A stretch of 64,000 nt of DNA, from positions 97,502 to 161,501 of the forward strand of contig WNNJ02000511.1 in NCBI GenBank assembly GCA_012934845.2, in the 5' to 3' direction. Below are positions 12,601 to 23,639 of this stretch, one piece after another. Both the position numbers and the translations under genes were made by a program. This DNA is from Pomphorhynchus laevis (taxonomy: Eukaryota > Acanthocephala > Palaeacanthocephala > Echinorhynchida > Pomphorhynchidae). The notes under the pieces were generated by a model. It was given only the letters and a program-made list of their open reading frames with translations, was not told where the DNA came from and ran no database searches. Positions within the stretch are counted from its first letter, which is position 1. Every line of letters starts with the position of its first letter.

Positions 12601-13500
12601 AGGGTGGAGATTCTGCTGTACACCAGGCGATTTAAATATGAAGACGACCCTGATGCGTGTCAGTTCTACCCTATTACGGGTATGCCTCAAGGTTCTCCAC
12701 TTTCTCCTATCTTGTATCTTGCTGCCTCCATTAACCCATTTCAAATATTCAAACGCGAACAACGTCTAGTGGTGTACGCTGATGACACCACAGCCCTGTT
12801 CACTGGACACATGTGTAAAGACGTAGTCTCTGACATTAGCCGTTTCTTTTCAAGATTAAATGACCAGCTACCCAAATCTAATTTTATTTTAAATTCTGCA
12901 ATATCACAGGTGGTAGTCTTTCATGGATCTCCTAGAACAAAGCAAAAACTTAAGAGATTAGCACTCTCTTCGCTCTCCTCCATATTTGCCTCTGAACCAC
13001 TCCCCACCTTTACAAGTCGATTAAAATATCTGGGGTTCATCGTTACGGTGAAGTGATCGGCAAAAGCTGACCTGGATAGATTCAAACTTATCCTGAAGAA
13101 TGTTAGGTGGACCTCGAAACGGGCTCAACATCTGTCATTGAGAGGGAAAACCCAGTCGCGCCTCTGGGACACTTGGGCTATTTCGGGATTAGTTTTCTTT
13201 TCGAGAGGACTTCCCCTAGAGCAATTGCTAAGGTTTCTTAAGCTCCTCCTCTCTCGTTTACCCTGCTTAGTCCGTTTCGATTGGATTCTTCGGGGGGGGG
13301 GTGAAAGACCTCGGGTGATTCAGTCAGAAGGCGGCATGTTTGATCGGTTGGGGGATCAGATCCTTTTGGGTTTGAGGTAATGAAGAAAGGGAAGACTGCA
13401 AGAAAGAAATGAACTGTGGTTTTTGTCTTTAACTGACACTCTTTAACTGATTGTTATTACTTTTGTTTTTCATTTATGTTTTTTGATTTAATAAAATCTT
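9660..13500 (+). mobile_element. LINE-A copy D, full length but decayed
   Basis: It starts directly after the tail of copy C. A 5' part absent from copy C includes an ATG at 9754. ORF1 remnants run to about 10900 with all three zinc knuckles (CSRCHKCGHWVSNC near 10335, CTNCGGSHPVWRRSC near 10460). ORF2 begins at the ATG at 10928 and is recognisable to about 13380, with breaks in the endonuclease part, an in-frame stop near 12297 and loss of frame near 13056. The RT half (12337-13056) includes FLDFSAAFDRI, GMPQGSPLSP and VVYADD. The tail ends near 13500 with ttaataaaatctttg. Copy A is its closest relative in the window. Confidence 0.9.
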
Positions 13501-13615
13501 TGTTATTATTCGAAATCAAATTTTAAGATTGATTTTGAATTGTGATTAATTTATTTTTTTTATTTGAAATGATATAATATTACAATAATATAAAATAATA
13601 TTATATAAAAAAGGA

Positions 13616-13797
13616 TTTATTTTAAAGTGGCAAATGCGTGCCAGCGCACGCTTACATTACCACAACAAAACAAGATTGCGAATCAGGTGCCGAGAAGGTG
13701 TGAACGGTAGAGGTGTTTGAATGTGATAAAGGAGGGGGTGTGGCAGACGTCGAGAGGGAGTTGATTCTAGGCGAGTGAGGCTGCGACGAGGATATTA
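13616..13797 (-). mobile_element. LINE-C 3'-end fragment
   Basis: About 180 bp nearly identical in layout to the 3' end of the longer LINE-C at 18480-18660, including the gtgccagc...cacgcttac block. On the minus strand it is the last coding and untranslated part of ORF2. It is severely 5' truncated, as is common for LINE insertions. Confidence 0.8.
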
Positions 13798-14145
13798 TAT
13801 AATGTACATTATATTTTACAAAATATATGCTACTATCTTTTCAACAATTACTCAGTAAACTATATATCTTACCGACGTTTCGAAGTTTGTACCCTTACAA
13901 ACACAAATAAAATGTGCTTAATCCTGATATTTTAATCCGGATTAAATTAAATAAAACATCAAATTAGATAAAATTAAACATGTTAGATATGTTTGTCACT
14001 AATGATGTTGATGCATTGAAATCTGGTCAAGTGAGAGTCGAGTGATCGTCAGCCAAAATTAAAAGGACCGAAGCGTGAATTGTAGGTATTGGATTAGTAG
14101 CTGATGAGGTCTACAAATACTAAAATGCAGCGTACTCGTAATAAT
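13798..14145. other. Repeat-rich spacer with a hammerhead-like motif
   Basis: No protein gene. It contains an unidentified block with gacgtttcgaag (about 13873), a block from about 13990 with a shorter match near 14980 (gatgttgatgcattg), and from about 14035 a segment shared with 44248-44352 that carries the hammerhead-like fold listed separately. Confidence 0.6.
14093..14142 (+). ncRNA. Candidate hammerhead ribozyme motif, copy 1 (decayed)
   Basis: The core CTGATGA is at 14101-14107. It is followed by a short stem II with an AAAT-containing loop (14108-14121), an A-rich second core strand (14122-14125), a three-pair stem III closing a CAG loop (14125-14133) and a GTA cleavage triplet (14132-14134). 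Stem I flanks pair only in part. The order and spacing are those of a minimal type I hammerhead. Departures from the consensus suggest an inactive copy. About 100 bp around it match 44248-44352, so it belongs to a dispersed family. Confidence 0.45.
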
Positions 14146-14940
14146 ATATTTATTTAACGCAGCAAATGAGTGCCAACTGCACGCTTAAAAGTCTACTGCC
14201 AAAAGCTGAAAAAGTGAAGCAGATAAATTGTTTAAATTGAATAGGATTTGGCTTTTGAAATACGGCGTTGAGGTTGATTGCCGTATATGAATGGGTAGAT
14301 GATTCCACGAGAGAGGATCAGCCACAACGAAGGAGCGTAAGCCAAAAGATGTAGAGTAGTTTGGAACATGTAAAAGAAAAGAATTAGGGAACGCAAGGAA
14401 CGGTACGAGAATTGTCGAGAAAAGGAAGGTTGATAAATGAAAGGGTATGATAAGTTATAAGGCGGAAATCAATGAGAAGACGAATTTGAACACGAGAATA
14501 AATGGTAGACAAATCGAGAGATGCAATATAGTGAGATGTATGCTCAAAACGACGAAGACAGGAGAATTCGGACGGCTGAGTTTAGGAAACGTTGTTGTGG
14601 AAGAAAAGTGGAATTAGGTGAGTTGGGAGATAAACTAAGACAGTAATCAAGTCTTGAGAAAATTAGAGAATATATGAGAGTCATACAAGAAGATAAATCG
14701 ATCAATCTACAAATTTGACGAAGTTTGCGGAGAATCAAGGTAGATGAGCGTATTTTATCTCTAACGAAAGATTTAAGTGAAAGTCGGTTGTCGAAATGAA
14801 AGCCTAAGAAAACGAGATTATCAACGAAAGGAAGAATTGTAGAAGTTGATGGTACGGATGGTGGATCTAATACGGTTGTTGACTTATAAATAGGATGAGA
14901 GCAACGTGTAGTGTCATCGTAAAATTTCAATTTTAACAAT
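14146..14940 (-). mobile_element. LINE-C fragment (C-terminal RT region)
   Basis: Minus-strand frame 14939-14544 encodes the RT thumb and C-terminal region: NLVFLGFHFDNRLSLK, then LRKLRQICRLIDLSSCMTLIYS and RLDYCLSL. Past its stop the match continues to a 3' end at about 14150 bearing the same block as the other LINE-C copies (gtgccaactgcacgctta). It is 5' truncated and more diverged than the copy at 18480-21930. Confidence 0.8.
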
Positions 14941-15190
14941 GCCTGTATAATTATATTAATTTAAAATTAGGAAGCAACATTAATGATATTGGTGCATTGA
15001 CATTTGGTCATGTAAGAATGAAACAAGACAAAATTGACAATTGGTAACATAGCAACACACATAATACCATGATACCATTAATTACCATAATAACATGGTA
15101 ACATAGCAATAAAAAAAACAGTTCAAATTATAAACGAAACAAACACAATATTAAATATTGTATTAATGAATAATTAATATTAATTGAATA
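14941..15190. other. AT-rich spacer with short repeats
   Basis: No gene is visible. It holds a diverged match to 13990-14030 (attggtgcattgacatttgg near 14980) and repeated ggtaacatagcaa and taccat(g/t)a words at 15045-15110. Confidence 0.4.
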
Positions 15191-16990
15191 AATATTATAT
15201 TTTCGACAACAAAAAGAGCTTGGACAGCTCGAACATGTTGGTTCACAACATGGAAAACAGAAGAAAAAAATTAAATAAATAAACGAAATAATGTGCAATT
15301 CAGGCATGACGACAACGCATCTTGAGGTAATTTCGCAACCGTCGTTTAAAACTCCCCAGGTTACCATTTATCGTCACAGCAGGTAGACCATTCCAAATAG
15401 GTACAATTATATCATGGATTGTTGATATTCGTTTATCACAGGCTAGTCTTCTATTCAGCATATAGTTATGACCACGTAGGCGATCGTTGGTTCTTGCTCA
15501 AACGTGTCCTTGCAACAGTGGCCTGGGGTGGTCAAGCACCTTCACATAAACATCAGATCATTAAATTTTAGTAAAATTTTCACTGGAGGAACGTCAAGAC
15601 AGCGCAGGTGTTCATCGTAAGGTAACGAACGTATGGACCGCACCAAATGTGTGCATCGATGGAGAATGCGTTCGTAAGCGTCCAGCTCAAGCTGGAACTG
15701 ATAGTGAGCAACGACGAACCCATACAGCATGTTTGGGAGGATTGCGCATTGGTAAAGGGAACGCAATCCCACAGAATCAAGATGACCGAACACCCTACGT
15801 ACTAGACCGAGGAGGCGAACGCACTTGCTTACAACATGATCGACATGAGAGCGGGAGCCTAAGTCACTAGTTACAATCAACCCAGGTCTGATATTTGCGA
15901 GACCTTTACAATCTGACAGCCATCAATTCGGTAGCCATCACTGAAGGTCCCTTTTTTAAATATGTAGGTGGAAACATTTCGCAGGGTTCACTTTCAGTCC
16001 GACAGCATTGCATCATCGAGAAACCATCTCGACATCTTTCTGGAGTATAGTTACAACACTGGGACTATTCAATGAACGCCATATTTTGAGGTCGTCAGCG
16101 TACAGAAGACACTGTGAATTTATGACAGAAGGGAGTGAGTTGATGTAGACGTTGAAGAGTAGTGGGCTGACTACACACCCCTGAGGAACCCCTACAAACA
16201 TAGGAAGCCATTCAGATAAGACACCGCCGATCTTGACTGCGAAGAAACGAGATGTTAGGAATGAATGCAGCCATCTTTGGATATGACCTCTGATACCGTA
16301 GTGCCAAGGTGCTGATAGTAGAATGTCATGTTTCACACAGTCGAAGGCTTTAGACAGATCAAAGAAATGTACATCGAGTCCAAAACCTGATCGCATGGAA
16401 TCAGCCCAACTGTGTATTGATGTTGCAAGATTGGTCATCATAGATCTGTTCTTCCTGAACCCATGTTGTACATCACCGAATATATATTGAGACTTTCAAG
16501 GTGGAAACGGAAAGCTTTATCAATTAGTTTTTCGAGAACTTTACAAGCCACACAATTGAGACTGATAGGTCGGTAATTATTCACAGGAGTCCGTTCGCTC
16601 TTCTTAAACAGTGGAAGGACCAGAGACTTCTTCCAGTCATTAGGAAGTATGCCGCTAGATATCGAGCACTGAAATAATTGAAAAAGCGGTCTACATAAGA
16701 TATCAAAAGTAATGAAGGCAGTCTGTCAGGACCAGTAGCAAGTGAATTCGACAGCTGTCTCAGTACTTCCAACACGTCTTGCTCGCTGAAATCAAATACG
16801 TATGATTTATGATTCGGGAGACCAAAGCACCGGTTATAGTTGGAAGACGAAGGGACCTCGGATGCGATATTTGAGTAGTGAATACTGAATTCCTCTGCTA
16901 TGAGCTTCGGGTCATTCAGAATTGTCCCTTGTACGTTGGCATTGAAAGCGTTGCATGAATATAACCTAAGTTTTGAGTTATTTATCATTC
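15190..16990 (-). mobile_element. LINE-B (CR1-like) copy, 5' truncated
   Basis: Minus-strand pieces give, in order, the RT fingers (16988-16581; EFSIHYSNIASEVPS, LSNSLATGPDRLPS), the palm (16441-16013; FFDLSKAFDCVKHD, FVGVPQGCVVSPLLF, LLYADDLKIWR) and the thumb and C terminus (15880-15542; CVRLLGLVRRVFGHL, CTHLVRSIRSLPYDEHL). The 3' end near 15190 matches the end of the 60-64 kb copy (tttgttgtcgaaaatataa against tttgtcgaaataataataa). Several frameshifts separate the blocks. The palm motifs match CR1/Jockey-type LINEs. Confidence 0.88.
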
Positions 16991-17180
16991 TTGTGTTTAT
17001 GCTTTAAAAGTCTTCAGAAGTCCGTCTTCAGATGTCACAATATACTGCAATATTTTTAAAAATAACAACAAATCGTCAATGGACGATATATGAACGTGTC
17101 TGTATATTTAATATATTTTGTATATACTTAATCAGTTGATTTAATTATATTATATTTGTTAAAGAAACCAAAATGATAAA

Positions 17181-17798
17181 ATGAATTCCACTGATATTTA
17201 TCCTCCATCAGATGATACGTTTACACTTTTTGATGCGGTCTTCCAGGATCTAACTGGTAATGAAAGATTTGTTGTTGAGCTGTGCATCGGATCTGGCTAC
17301 ATATTGAAATCGCTTATCAATAAATGGTCACCGGAAAAACAGTGTTATTTCTTGGGTTTGGATATCAGCAGTCACGCTTGCCAATATGCATTAACTGAAT
17401 GCACGTCAGTAACATCTAAGTCAACTCATGTTGATATTGTTCAATCAGATTTACTAAATTGTTTTAACTTAATTTCTAAAGTTGATGCCGTTATTTGCAA
17501 TCCTCCTTATGTTGTAACCAGTCATGAAGAGCTTGTCAATGCTAGTAGTGACAATATTAGCAGATCATGGGCCGGAGGTGACAACGGTCGCGAAGTTATT
17601 CTTCGAATTATTGACGCTGTGATACCTATACTAACACCTGAATCAGGAAGATTTTATCTTTTGATTGTGTCTGAAAATGATCCTGACTTTCTAATAAATC
17701 AAATTGCGAGCCGCTCCGATATTCGAAGCTGCGCTATAATACTTAGCCGTAAAATGATGGAGCATTACTTTATATTGAGGATTTGTAGAAAATTGTAA
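17181..17798 (+). CDS. N6AMT1: HemK2-type class I methyltransferase (N6AMT1 homologue)
   Basis: 205 residues, one exon, intact. The family is the SAM-dependent methyltransferase that, with TRMT112, methylates the glutamine of the GGQ motif of release factor eRF1; other substrates are debated. Visible features: a YPPSDDTFTLFDA start typical of the family, a SAM-binding motif I ELCIGSG (33-39), an acidic residue after strand 2 (LGLD, D61), the catalytic NPPYVV (107-112), and SWAGGDNGRE (129-138), diagnostic for HemK2. Length matches animal homologues (about 210). The start is the first ATG in frame; the upstream frame closes quickly. Codon use is AT-rich like the other host exons. An AT-rich stretch of about 170 bp separates it from LINE-B. 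A lack of introns could reflect a retrocopy, but the frame is undamaged. Confidence 0.9.
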   Translation: MNSTDIYPPSDDTFTLFDAVFQDLTGNERFVVELCIGSGYILKSLINKWSPEKQCYFLGLDISSHACQYALTECTSVTSKSTHVDIVQSDLLNCFNLISKVDAVICNPPYVVTSHEELVNASSDNISRSWAGGDNGREVILRIIDAVIPILTPESGRFYLLIVSENDPDFLINQIASRSDIRSCAIILSRKMMEHYFILRICRKL

Positions 17799-17994
17799 AC
17801 ATGCGTGTTTATTTTGTCGGAAATATAAAAATACTACGTTTTGTCAAACTTTGCTATACAACAATGAAATATTTTGAATTTTCAATTGGGGTAATTATAT
17901 TTACAATTTTAATCGTTAAATTTGTAAATTTTTACAAATTTAATCCAAATTTTACTAATTTAGATAACACATTCAACTATATTTACAAATAGAA

Positions 17995-18470
17995 TATTTC
18001 CATCTACTAAGGCCGATCTTATCAAACTTAAGTCGATACTACTCAGAGAATCCAGATTACGTTTAAATTATGCATGTTCATGTGATGATCGAGTAGCTTG
18101 CTTTATTGAATCTCTCCATATGAATAGGTCATAGAAAACTCGCTCAAATTCTGACCATACGCTAAATCATTTAAAGCGTTATATTGTATTAAAAACACTT
18201 TTGCAAGACTAAATCAGTCGAGTTTTAAACGTCTTTATTGCGAGTTAGTTCGTCCACATTTTTATTATTGTGTCCAGGCAACGTTTCCATCTACTAAGGC
18301 CGAACTTATCAAACTTGAGTCGATACTACGCAGAGGATCTAGATTATGATTTAATTATGCATTGTTATATGATGAACGATTAGCTAGCTTAATATAATTC
18401 CATACAGTAAACATATTGCTTTATCTAGATCTCATAGAGATGTAACAGTTCGTCCATTCCTCAGATGGCT
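17995..18470 (+). mobile_element. Two overlapping LINE C-terminal fragments
   Basis: Two pieces in direct orientation share a block from 17998 and again from 18282 (ccatctactaaggccga). The second reads through CELVRPHFYYCVQATFPS and ESILRRG, typical of the region after the RT palm in CR1-type LINEs. Both are short and frame-broken; the duplication may be local. Confidence 0.7.
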
Positions 18471-18479
18471 AAAAAAAGA

Positions 18480-21400
18480 TTTATTTTAACGTGGCAAATG
18501 CGTGCCAGCACACGCTTACATCACCACAACAAAACAAAAATGTAAATCATGTGTCGAGAAGGTTTGAACGGAGGAGGTGTTTGAATGTGATAAAGGAGGG
18601 AGCTCGGCGGACATCGAGAGGGAGTTGATTCCAGGCGAGTGAGGCGGCGACGAGGAAGGATCGGAGACCATAGTTGTCAGAGTGATTGGTAAGGTGGAGT
18701 AAGAGGGTATGACGGGAACGCAGCGATAGCGAGGTGGGGCGAGTGTCGTCTAAGAAAGGAAGGTTGATGAACGATGGGGAGCCGACAGCATTGAGACGAA
18801 AAATTACGAGAAGAAGGCGAAGTTTGATGCGGATGTGGATGGTGGGCCAGGTGAGTTGGGCAATATATGTGGATGTGTTGTCGAAGCGACGGAGACGAAA
18901 GAACACACGAACAGCGGAGTTGATTATGCGTTGTAGGGGTAGGATTATGGATTTTGGAGAATTGGCGAAAAATCTAAGGCAGTAATCGATTTTAGGGAGA
19001 AGAAGCGATGAAAGAAGAGACATACAAAAAGGGAAGTCGATAAGGGGGCGGATACGGCGGATGTCACGGATAATTAAGTTAGACGAGCGGACCTTGTCAC
19101 GGACGAAGGGTTTAAAGGAAAGGTGATCATCAAAATGGAAGCCTAAGAAAGTGAGATTGTGTACTATGGAGATGAGTTATGAGGCAAAAGATTTAGTGGG
19201 AGGAGATATGTTTGGTTTACGGGAAAGGATCCACATTATTTTCGACTTGTCAGGGTTTAAAACGAGATAAAGATTGGAGAGACGTTCGTAGACAGAAGAA
19301 AGACAGTTGGAGTCAGAAATGCCGATATCGTGTATGCGATGTGCGAATGCATGAGCATTGTTGAGGATGTCATCGGCGTATTGCAGGACGTTAAAGGAGT
19401 AAGGTTTGATAAACGGAGAGAGATCGGCAAGCAGAAAAGAGAAAAGCAGGGAACCTAGAACTGAACCTTGAGGGACCCCGCAAAAAAATAGGAATGGGAT
19501 GGGATGATGATGAATTAGAACATACGCGAAAGGAACGGTCGTATAGATATGAGGCAGTCCATGCTACGGAGGAAAAAGAAAATCCGTAATCATAACGAAG
19601 GCTAGAAAGGAGGACGGAGTGGTCGACAATGCCGAGGCGGAGGAAATGTCGAGGGAGATAAGAACACTACATAGAGCCTTGTCTCGAGAAATGAGTAAGT
19701 CGTTGTAAACTTTCATGCAGGCGATTTCTGTGGAGTGATTAGAGCGGAAAGCCGATTGGAAAGGAGGGTACAGATTGGATGGGGAGAGATAAGGGTTGAT
19801 CTGTATTAAGATGAGGCGTTCTAAGAGCTTAGAAAGAGTAGGGAGTAGTGAAATGAAGCGATAGCTAGAAAGAAGAAAGGGTTCGAGCGATTGTTTCTTA
19901 AGGAGGGGACGAACGATTGCAGATTTTAGTGTGAAAGGAGGATACGATTGCAGATGGACGAGTTAAACAAAGTTGTGAGAAATGGGGATATCGATGAGCA
20001 TATAGATTTTAATATGTGAGTAGGCAGGGGATCGGCAGGTGAGGTTTTGTTGGGCAAGGACATGAGGACAGATGGTACTTATGTAGGTGAGACAGAGAGA
20101 AGATGAAAGAGTTCCGGAAGGATGAGGCTAGACTGAGCAGTGGGATAGAATAGAGACCGGGGTGTGAGAGAGCAACGTGGATACTTTAGTCTTGAGAAAT
20201 GACGAATAATCATTGGCATTGATGTTGCACGGCGAAGAGGAGCGAGCAAGGATTGAGTTAAAAGTATGGTAGATAGTCTTAGAGTTGAATTAAGTGATGA
20301 TTTTATGCTGCCAGAATGAGTTGCATTTGGTACGTAGTAGGTTGAGATGAGACCGGCGAAGAGCAAGATAGGAATCACGGAAAGACGGAGTGATCGAGCG
20401 GAAATCACGTCTGAGAGAGTGGTTATAGACTCGAAAAGCATGGCAGAGTCGACGCGTTGAGAGTAGGCATTGGATGTCAAACCATGGGGCACGGTGCTAG
20501 CGACGATGTGGGTGAGACTTGAAGGGCAAGAGAATATCGAGAGTGTATATGAGTTCAGAGTCAAAAAGAAAGGCGATATCGTGAGGAGATGAATATGATA
20601 TTGTGGGTAATGATAGAGACGATTTGAGAAAGGCAGAGCGGAGATGGGAGAGGTCAAGATTTCTCCAAGGGCGACGTAGGATTGTAGGTGTGTGAGGAGA
20701 GGTGTGGTTGTGAGTGAGATCAAGGTTGATAAGAAAGTGATCAGATAGACCAGGATCAGAGATGGACAGTGAGGTGTAGGTAGCAAAATATTCGGGGACA
20801 GCGATGTTGTCAAGTGCCTCACTAAGTATATGTGTGGGGACAGTGGAGATTAGTTTGTAATTGTAGTTGGATAGAATGTTGATGAACCGAATGGAATCCG
20901 TGGAAGAGGGCGGTCTAGGCGGATATTGAAGTCGCCTAGAACGAGTGAAGGGATTGAGGACAAAGAACAATGAGAAAGGAGGTCAGCGAGTTCGGTAAAA
21001 AGTAAAGCTTAGGAGCTGATGAACCAGGACGGTATACAATGGCGAGATCTAGAGTGATCGGGTTAGAATAACGACAAGTGAGCAATTCAAAAGAGCAAGG
21101 ACTGAAAGGGGGATTGATTTTGCGAAGAGACGCGGGGTGACGCGCGAATGCGACGATGCCGCCATGATTAGAGAATTTAGAAGGGCATGAGCTGAGGGGG
21201 CGGGCGGATTCGACTAGGGAGCAACCGGCAGAGAGCAGACGGCGAATGGAAAGGTCGTCGGAATCTGAGTGCCAGGATTCGGTGAGGCAGAAGAGATCGA
21301 TGGATTACTTGGTGAATAGGTTGAGGATAAGATCGGATTTATTGAGAATAGATCTAGTGTTGAGGAGACCGAGGCGGAAACCGTGTGCTGTGGCGAAAGA

Positions 21401-21930
21401 GTCTAGTGGAGAAGACACATAGGAGAGATGAAGCGCCATCGAATTTTTGGACGGGTGTGGACAACTTGAAAATTTCCGTCTATGTTTCGGATGGAGAGTG
21501 ATGTTTCGCCGTTTCCCTCGCGACGGTGTTTTTCGACGGGGCTGAAGAGATTTGACCAATTTCAGCAGGGGCGCGATCGGGGAATATTTGAGTGGTTGAA
21601 GATGACATGAGTTAAAATCGTTGAGAGAGGACAGAAGACGCGTGAGAACAATGCTTTAAAACAATTTTTAGGAGAGGGTGTTGCGAAGGATTAGATTGAG
21701 AAGGTTTGTTTAGACGGATGAATGCGACAGGAGAAATGTCCTTGAAAAAGGATGGTTTATCCACAGGAACAATAGACGAGAGGATGGATCTGAAGGCGGA
21801 AACATCGTGGTCCAGACGTGCTTGTGGAGATAAGGAGTTGGAAGGCGTGATATTAGTGACAATGACGCAACGATCGCGAGAAGGAAAGCGCAGGGATTGC
21901 AATACCTCCTTGTGTCCTCAATCCCGTTAT
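18480..21930 (-). mobile_element. LINE-C, about 3.4 kb, decayed
   Basis: Read on the minus strand from about 21930. The C-terminal part of an ORF1 with RRM-like character (DRCVIVTNITPS, ISPVAFIRLNKPS; 21902-21612) is followed by ORF2. ORF2 starts with an EEP endonuclease (GLLNTRSILNKSDLI near 21350; FCLTESWHSDSDDLS near 21280; LSDHFLINLDLTHN near 20730), continues through an RT region with many breaks (20480-19030), and ends with SLLLPKIDYCLRFF (19023 downward). The 3' end at about 18480 is shared with the fragments at 13616 and 14146. It fits a CR1/L2-type two-ORF LINE. Confidence 0.85.
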
Positions 21931-22094
21931 AGCTCAAATAAAATTTTCAAGAAACTTTGCTCTTACCACAAATCTTCTAATTCGATATTGAGCATCGTAA
22001 CATCAAATGATGTAGTATAGGCGACGCCATGTCAATTGCCGAGATTTTATTAAGCAATTTTTGTTGCCTTGACCACCATCCAGTTTTTATTCTG

Positions 22095-23050
22095 AAGTAT
22101 CACAATTTCTCACGTGTCATTTCGAATTTGAGAACAGTGATGTTCTTCTGGAATTACGAAAACTTCCCTCTTCCCTAAGTGCTGGCTCCAATGGTCTGCC
22201 AACATTGCTTCATGAATTTGCATCTGTTATTTTCAAGCCTTTATCTATCTTATTTCGGTGTTCTTTGACCTCAGGATAACTCTCTAGTGATTGGAATAAA
22301 TCCATAATTATTCCCTTTTCAAAAAAGGATATCGCCATTCGGTAAAGAATTATCGTCTCATTAGCCTAACTTGCGTTGAGTGCAAGGTGTTGGAGCGTTT
22401 AATTTTTAAATCTTTATCAGTCCACCTAGACATTGCAACATTTAAAGTGTTCCAGCATGGGTTTCGCCCAAATTGATCCACAGTAACTAACCTATTAATA
22501 AGCAGTTATGCCGTAGAGAATCGTACGATACAGCAAGTTTATAGCATATCATATCTCAGAGTTATGGTTTGTCATGTTCTTAGCACTCGACTTCACGTAT
22601 CGATTTTGTCTAGCAGATGCGCTCGGCTACTCGGACTACTAAGGCGTTCTTTTGATCAACTTAATCGCCATAGCTTTCGTATTTTGTACAACGCTCTTCT
22701 ATTGCCACTTATGTTATACGCGTATCATGTCACTCACCCACAATTTCAATTATGCAGTGTCACTGGTTTGTTTCGATCAACACGGTCGCTGCCTTATGTC
22801 GAATGTGTAAAAGCACTTCAAATATGTCCAGTTAAAAGTTAACTAAAGCTGGCCGATTTGATGTTCTTGTGGAGAAATCTTACCACATCCGAGCATACCT
22901 GTCAATGTACATTCAATTTAAGTAAAACAACAGGTCTCAGCGGACATAAAAACCGTTTACAAAGATCACTACCGCCTACCTAAAATACTATGACTACCTG
23001 TGATCGAATCTCTGACTTTGGAATGATGTGACTACCACAATAATCAACAT
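22095..23050 (+). mobile_element. LINE-B (CR1-like) fragment with internal deletion
   Basis: RT fingers at 22130-22500 (LRKLPSSLSAGSNGLPTLLH, YRLISLTCVECKVLERLIF, FQHGFRPN) are joined to the thumb and C terminus at 22564-22842 (SRCARLLGLLRRSFDQL, LFRSTRSLPYVECVKALQ). The palm with its YADD motif is missing, so an internal deletion of a few hundred bases lies near 22510-22550. The C-terminal part resembles the minus-strand copy at 15540-15880. A PLE-tail repeat follows. Confidence 0.8.
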
Positions 23051-23129
23051 CCCGTATATTTTATTTCAAATGCAGATTACGTCATTGGCTTCAGTCTAAC
23101 ATTTATCTTTGATTGTTTTTTACGTTTTC

Positions 23130-23350
23130 TCTTTATGCTGTTTTTATTCAGTATCATTAGCATGTATTATTCAGCATCATTAGCATGTATTTGGCCCCGC
23201 TGCTATGTTGGGTAGAGGAGTTAGGGGCCGAAACCTGATAGCATAGCAGTTCCTCCTGATGACCTCTAATTCTTATTCTGATACAACGTCTGTTATTTAT
23301 TAGTCAATTCATAAAAATGACGTTTATTTTAAATTTCATTTTTTTAACTT
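23130..23350 (+). repeat. PLE-tail dispersed repeat
   Basis: A good copy of the window's commonest short repeat. It has a gcatgtatttggcccc block, CTGCTATG, AGGGGCCGAAACC, CATAGCAG, cctcctgatgacc, then a ttattctgatac block and a T-rich end with tcaattcataaaaatgac. GGCCCC pairs with GGGGCC, and CTGCTATG in the loop can pair with CATAGCAG downstream. Other copies, joined to the PLE coding end, indicate that this is the PLE 3' region. Confidence 0.75.
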
Positions 23351-23639
23351 GATTTAAATTATAGAAAATCTAAAAACAATTATTAATTTTATTATTTAAT
23401 TATAAAATTTTGATTTAGCATTATTATGTTTTGTTTATTTTATAATTATATAACAATACGTAGACTCAGTTAGCTGATTTAATTTATTCCTTGTGATCCA
23501 ACTTTCTATGATCCCTTCGCTCTTAAGTTGTTTTATAAAATGATAAGCGACCATAATCGTACAAAAAGGACATAATGCTAAACTAAGAAAGCAGCACGTA
23601 CGCAAGACGTTGGTTCTCAAGTCATTTCCCTATCACTCA

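Noticed and set aside
17801-17992. 63-codon frame with a hydrophobic segment directly after N6AMT1
   Set aside because: It is A/T-rich, starts two bases after the N6AMT1 stop and resembles 3' UTR; hydrophobic codons are expected from T-rich DNA.
18734-18985. Plus-strand Arg-rich frame across LINE-C
   Set aside because: Antisense shadow of the LINE-C reading frame, like the other plus-strand frames at 21706-22020.
23230-23300. CTGATGA and CGAAA words in the PLE tail as a second hammerhead
   Set aside because: The strands are in the wrong order for type I, and neither stem II nor stem I pairs convincingly in any permutation that I tried.
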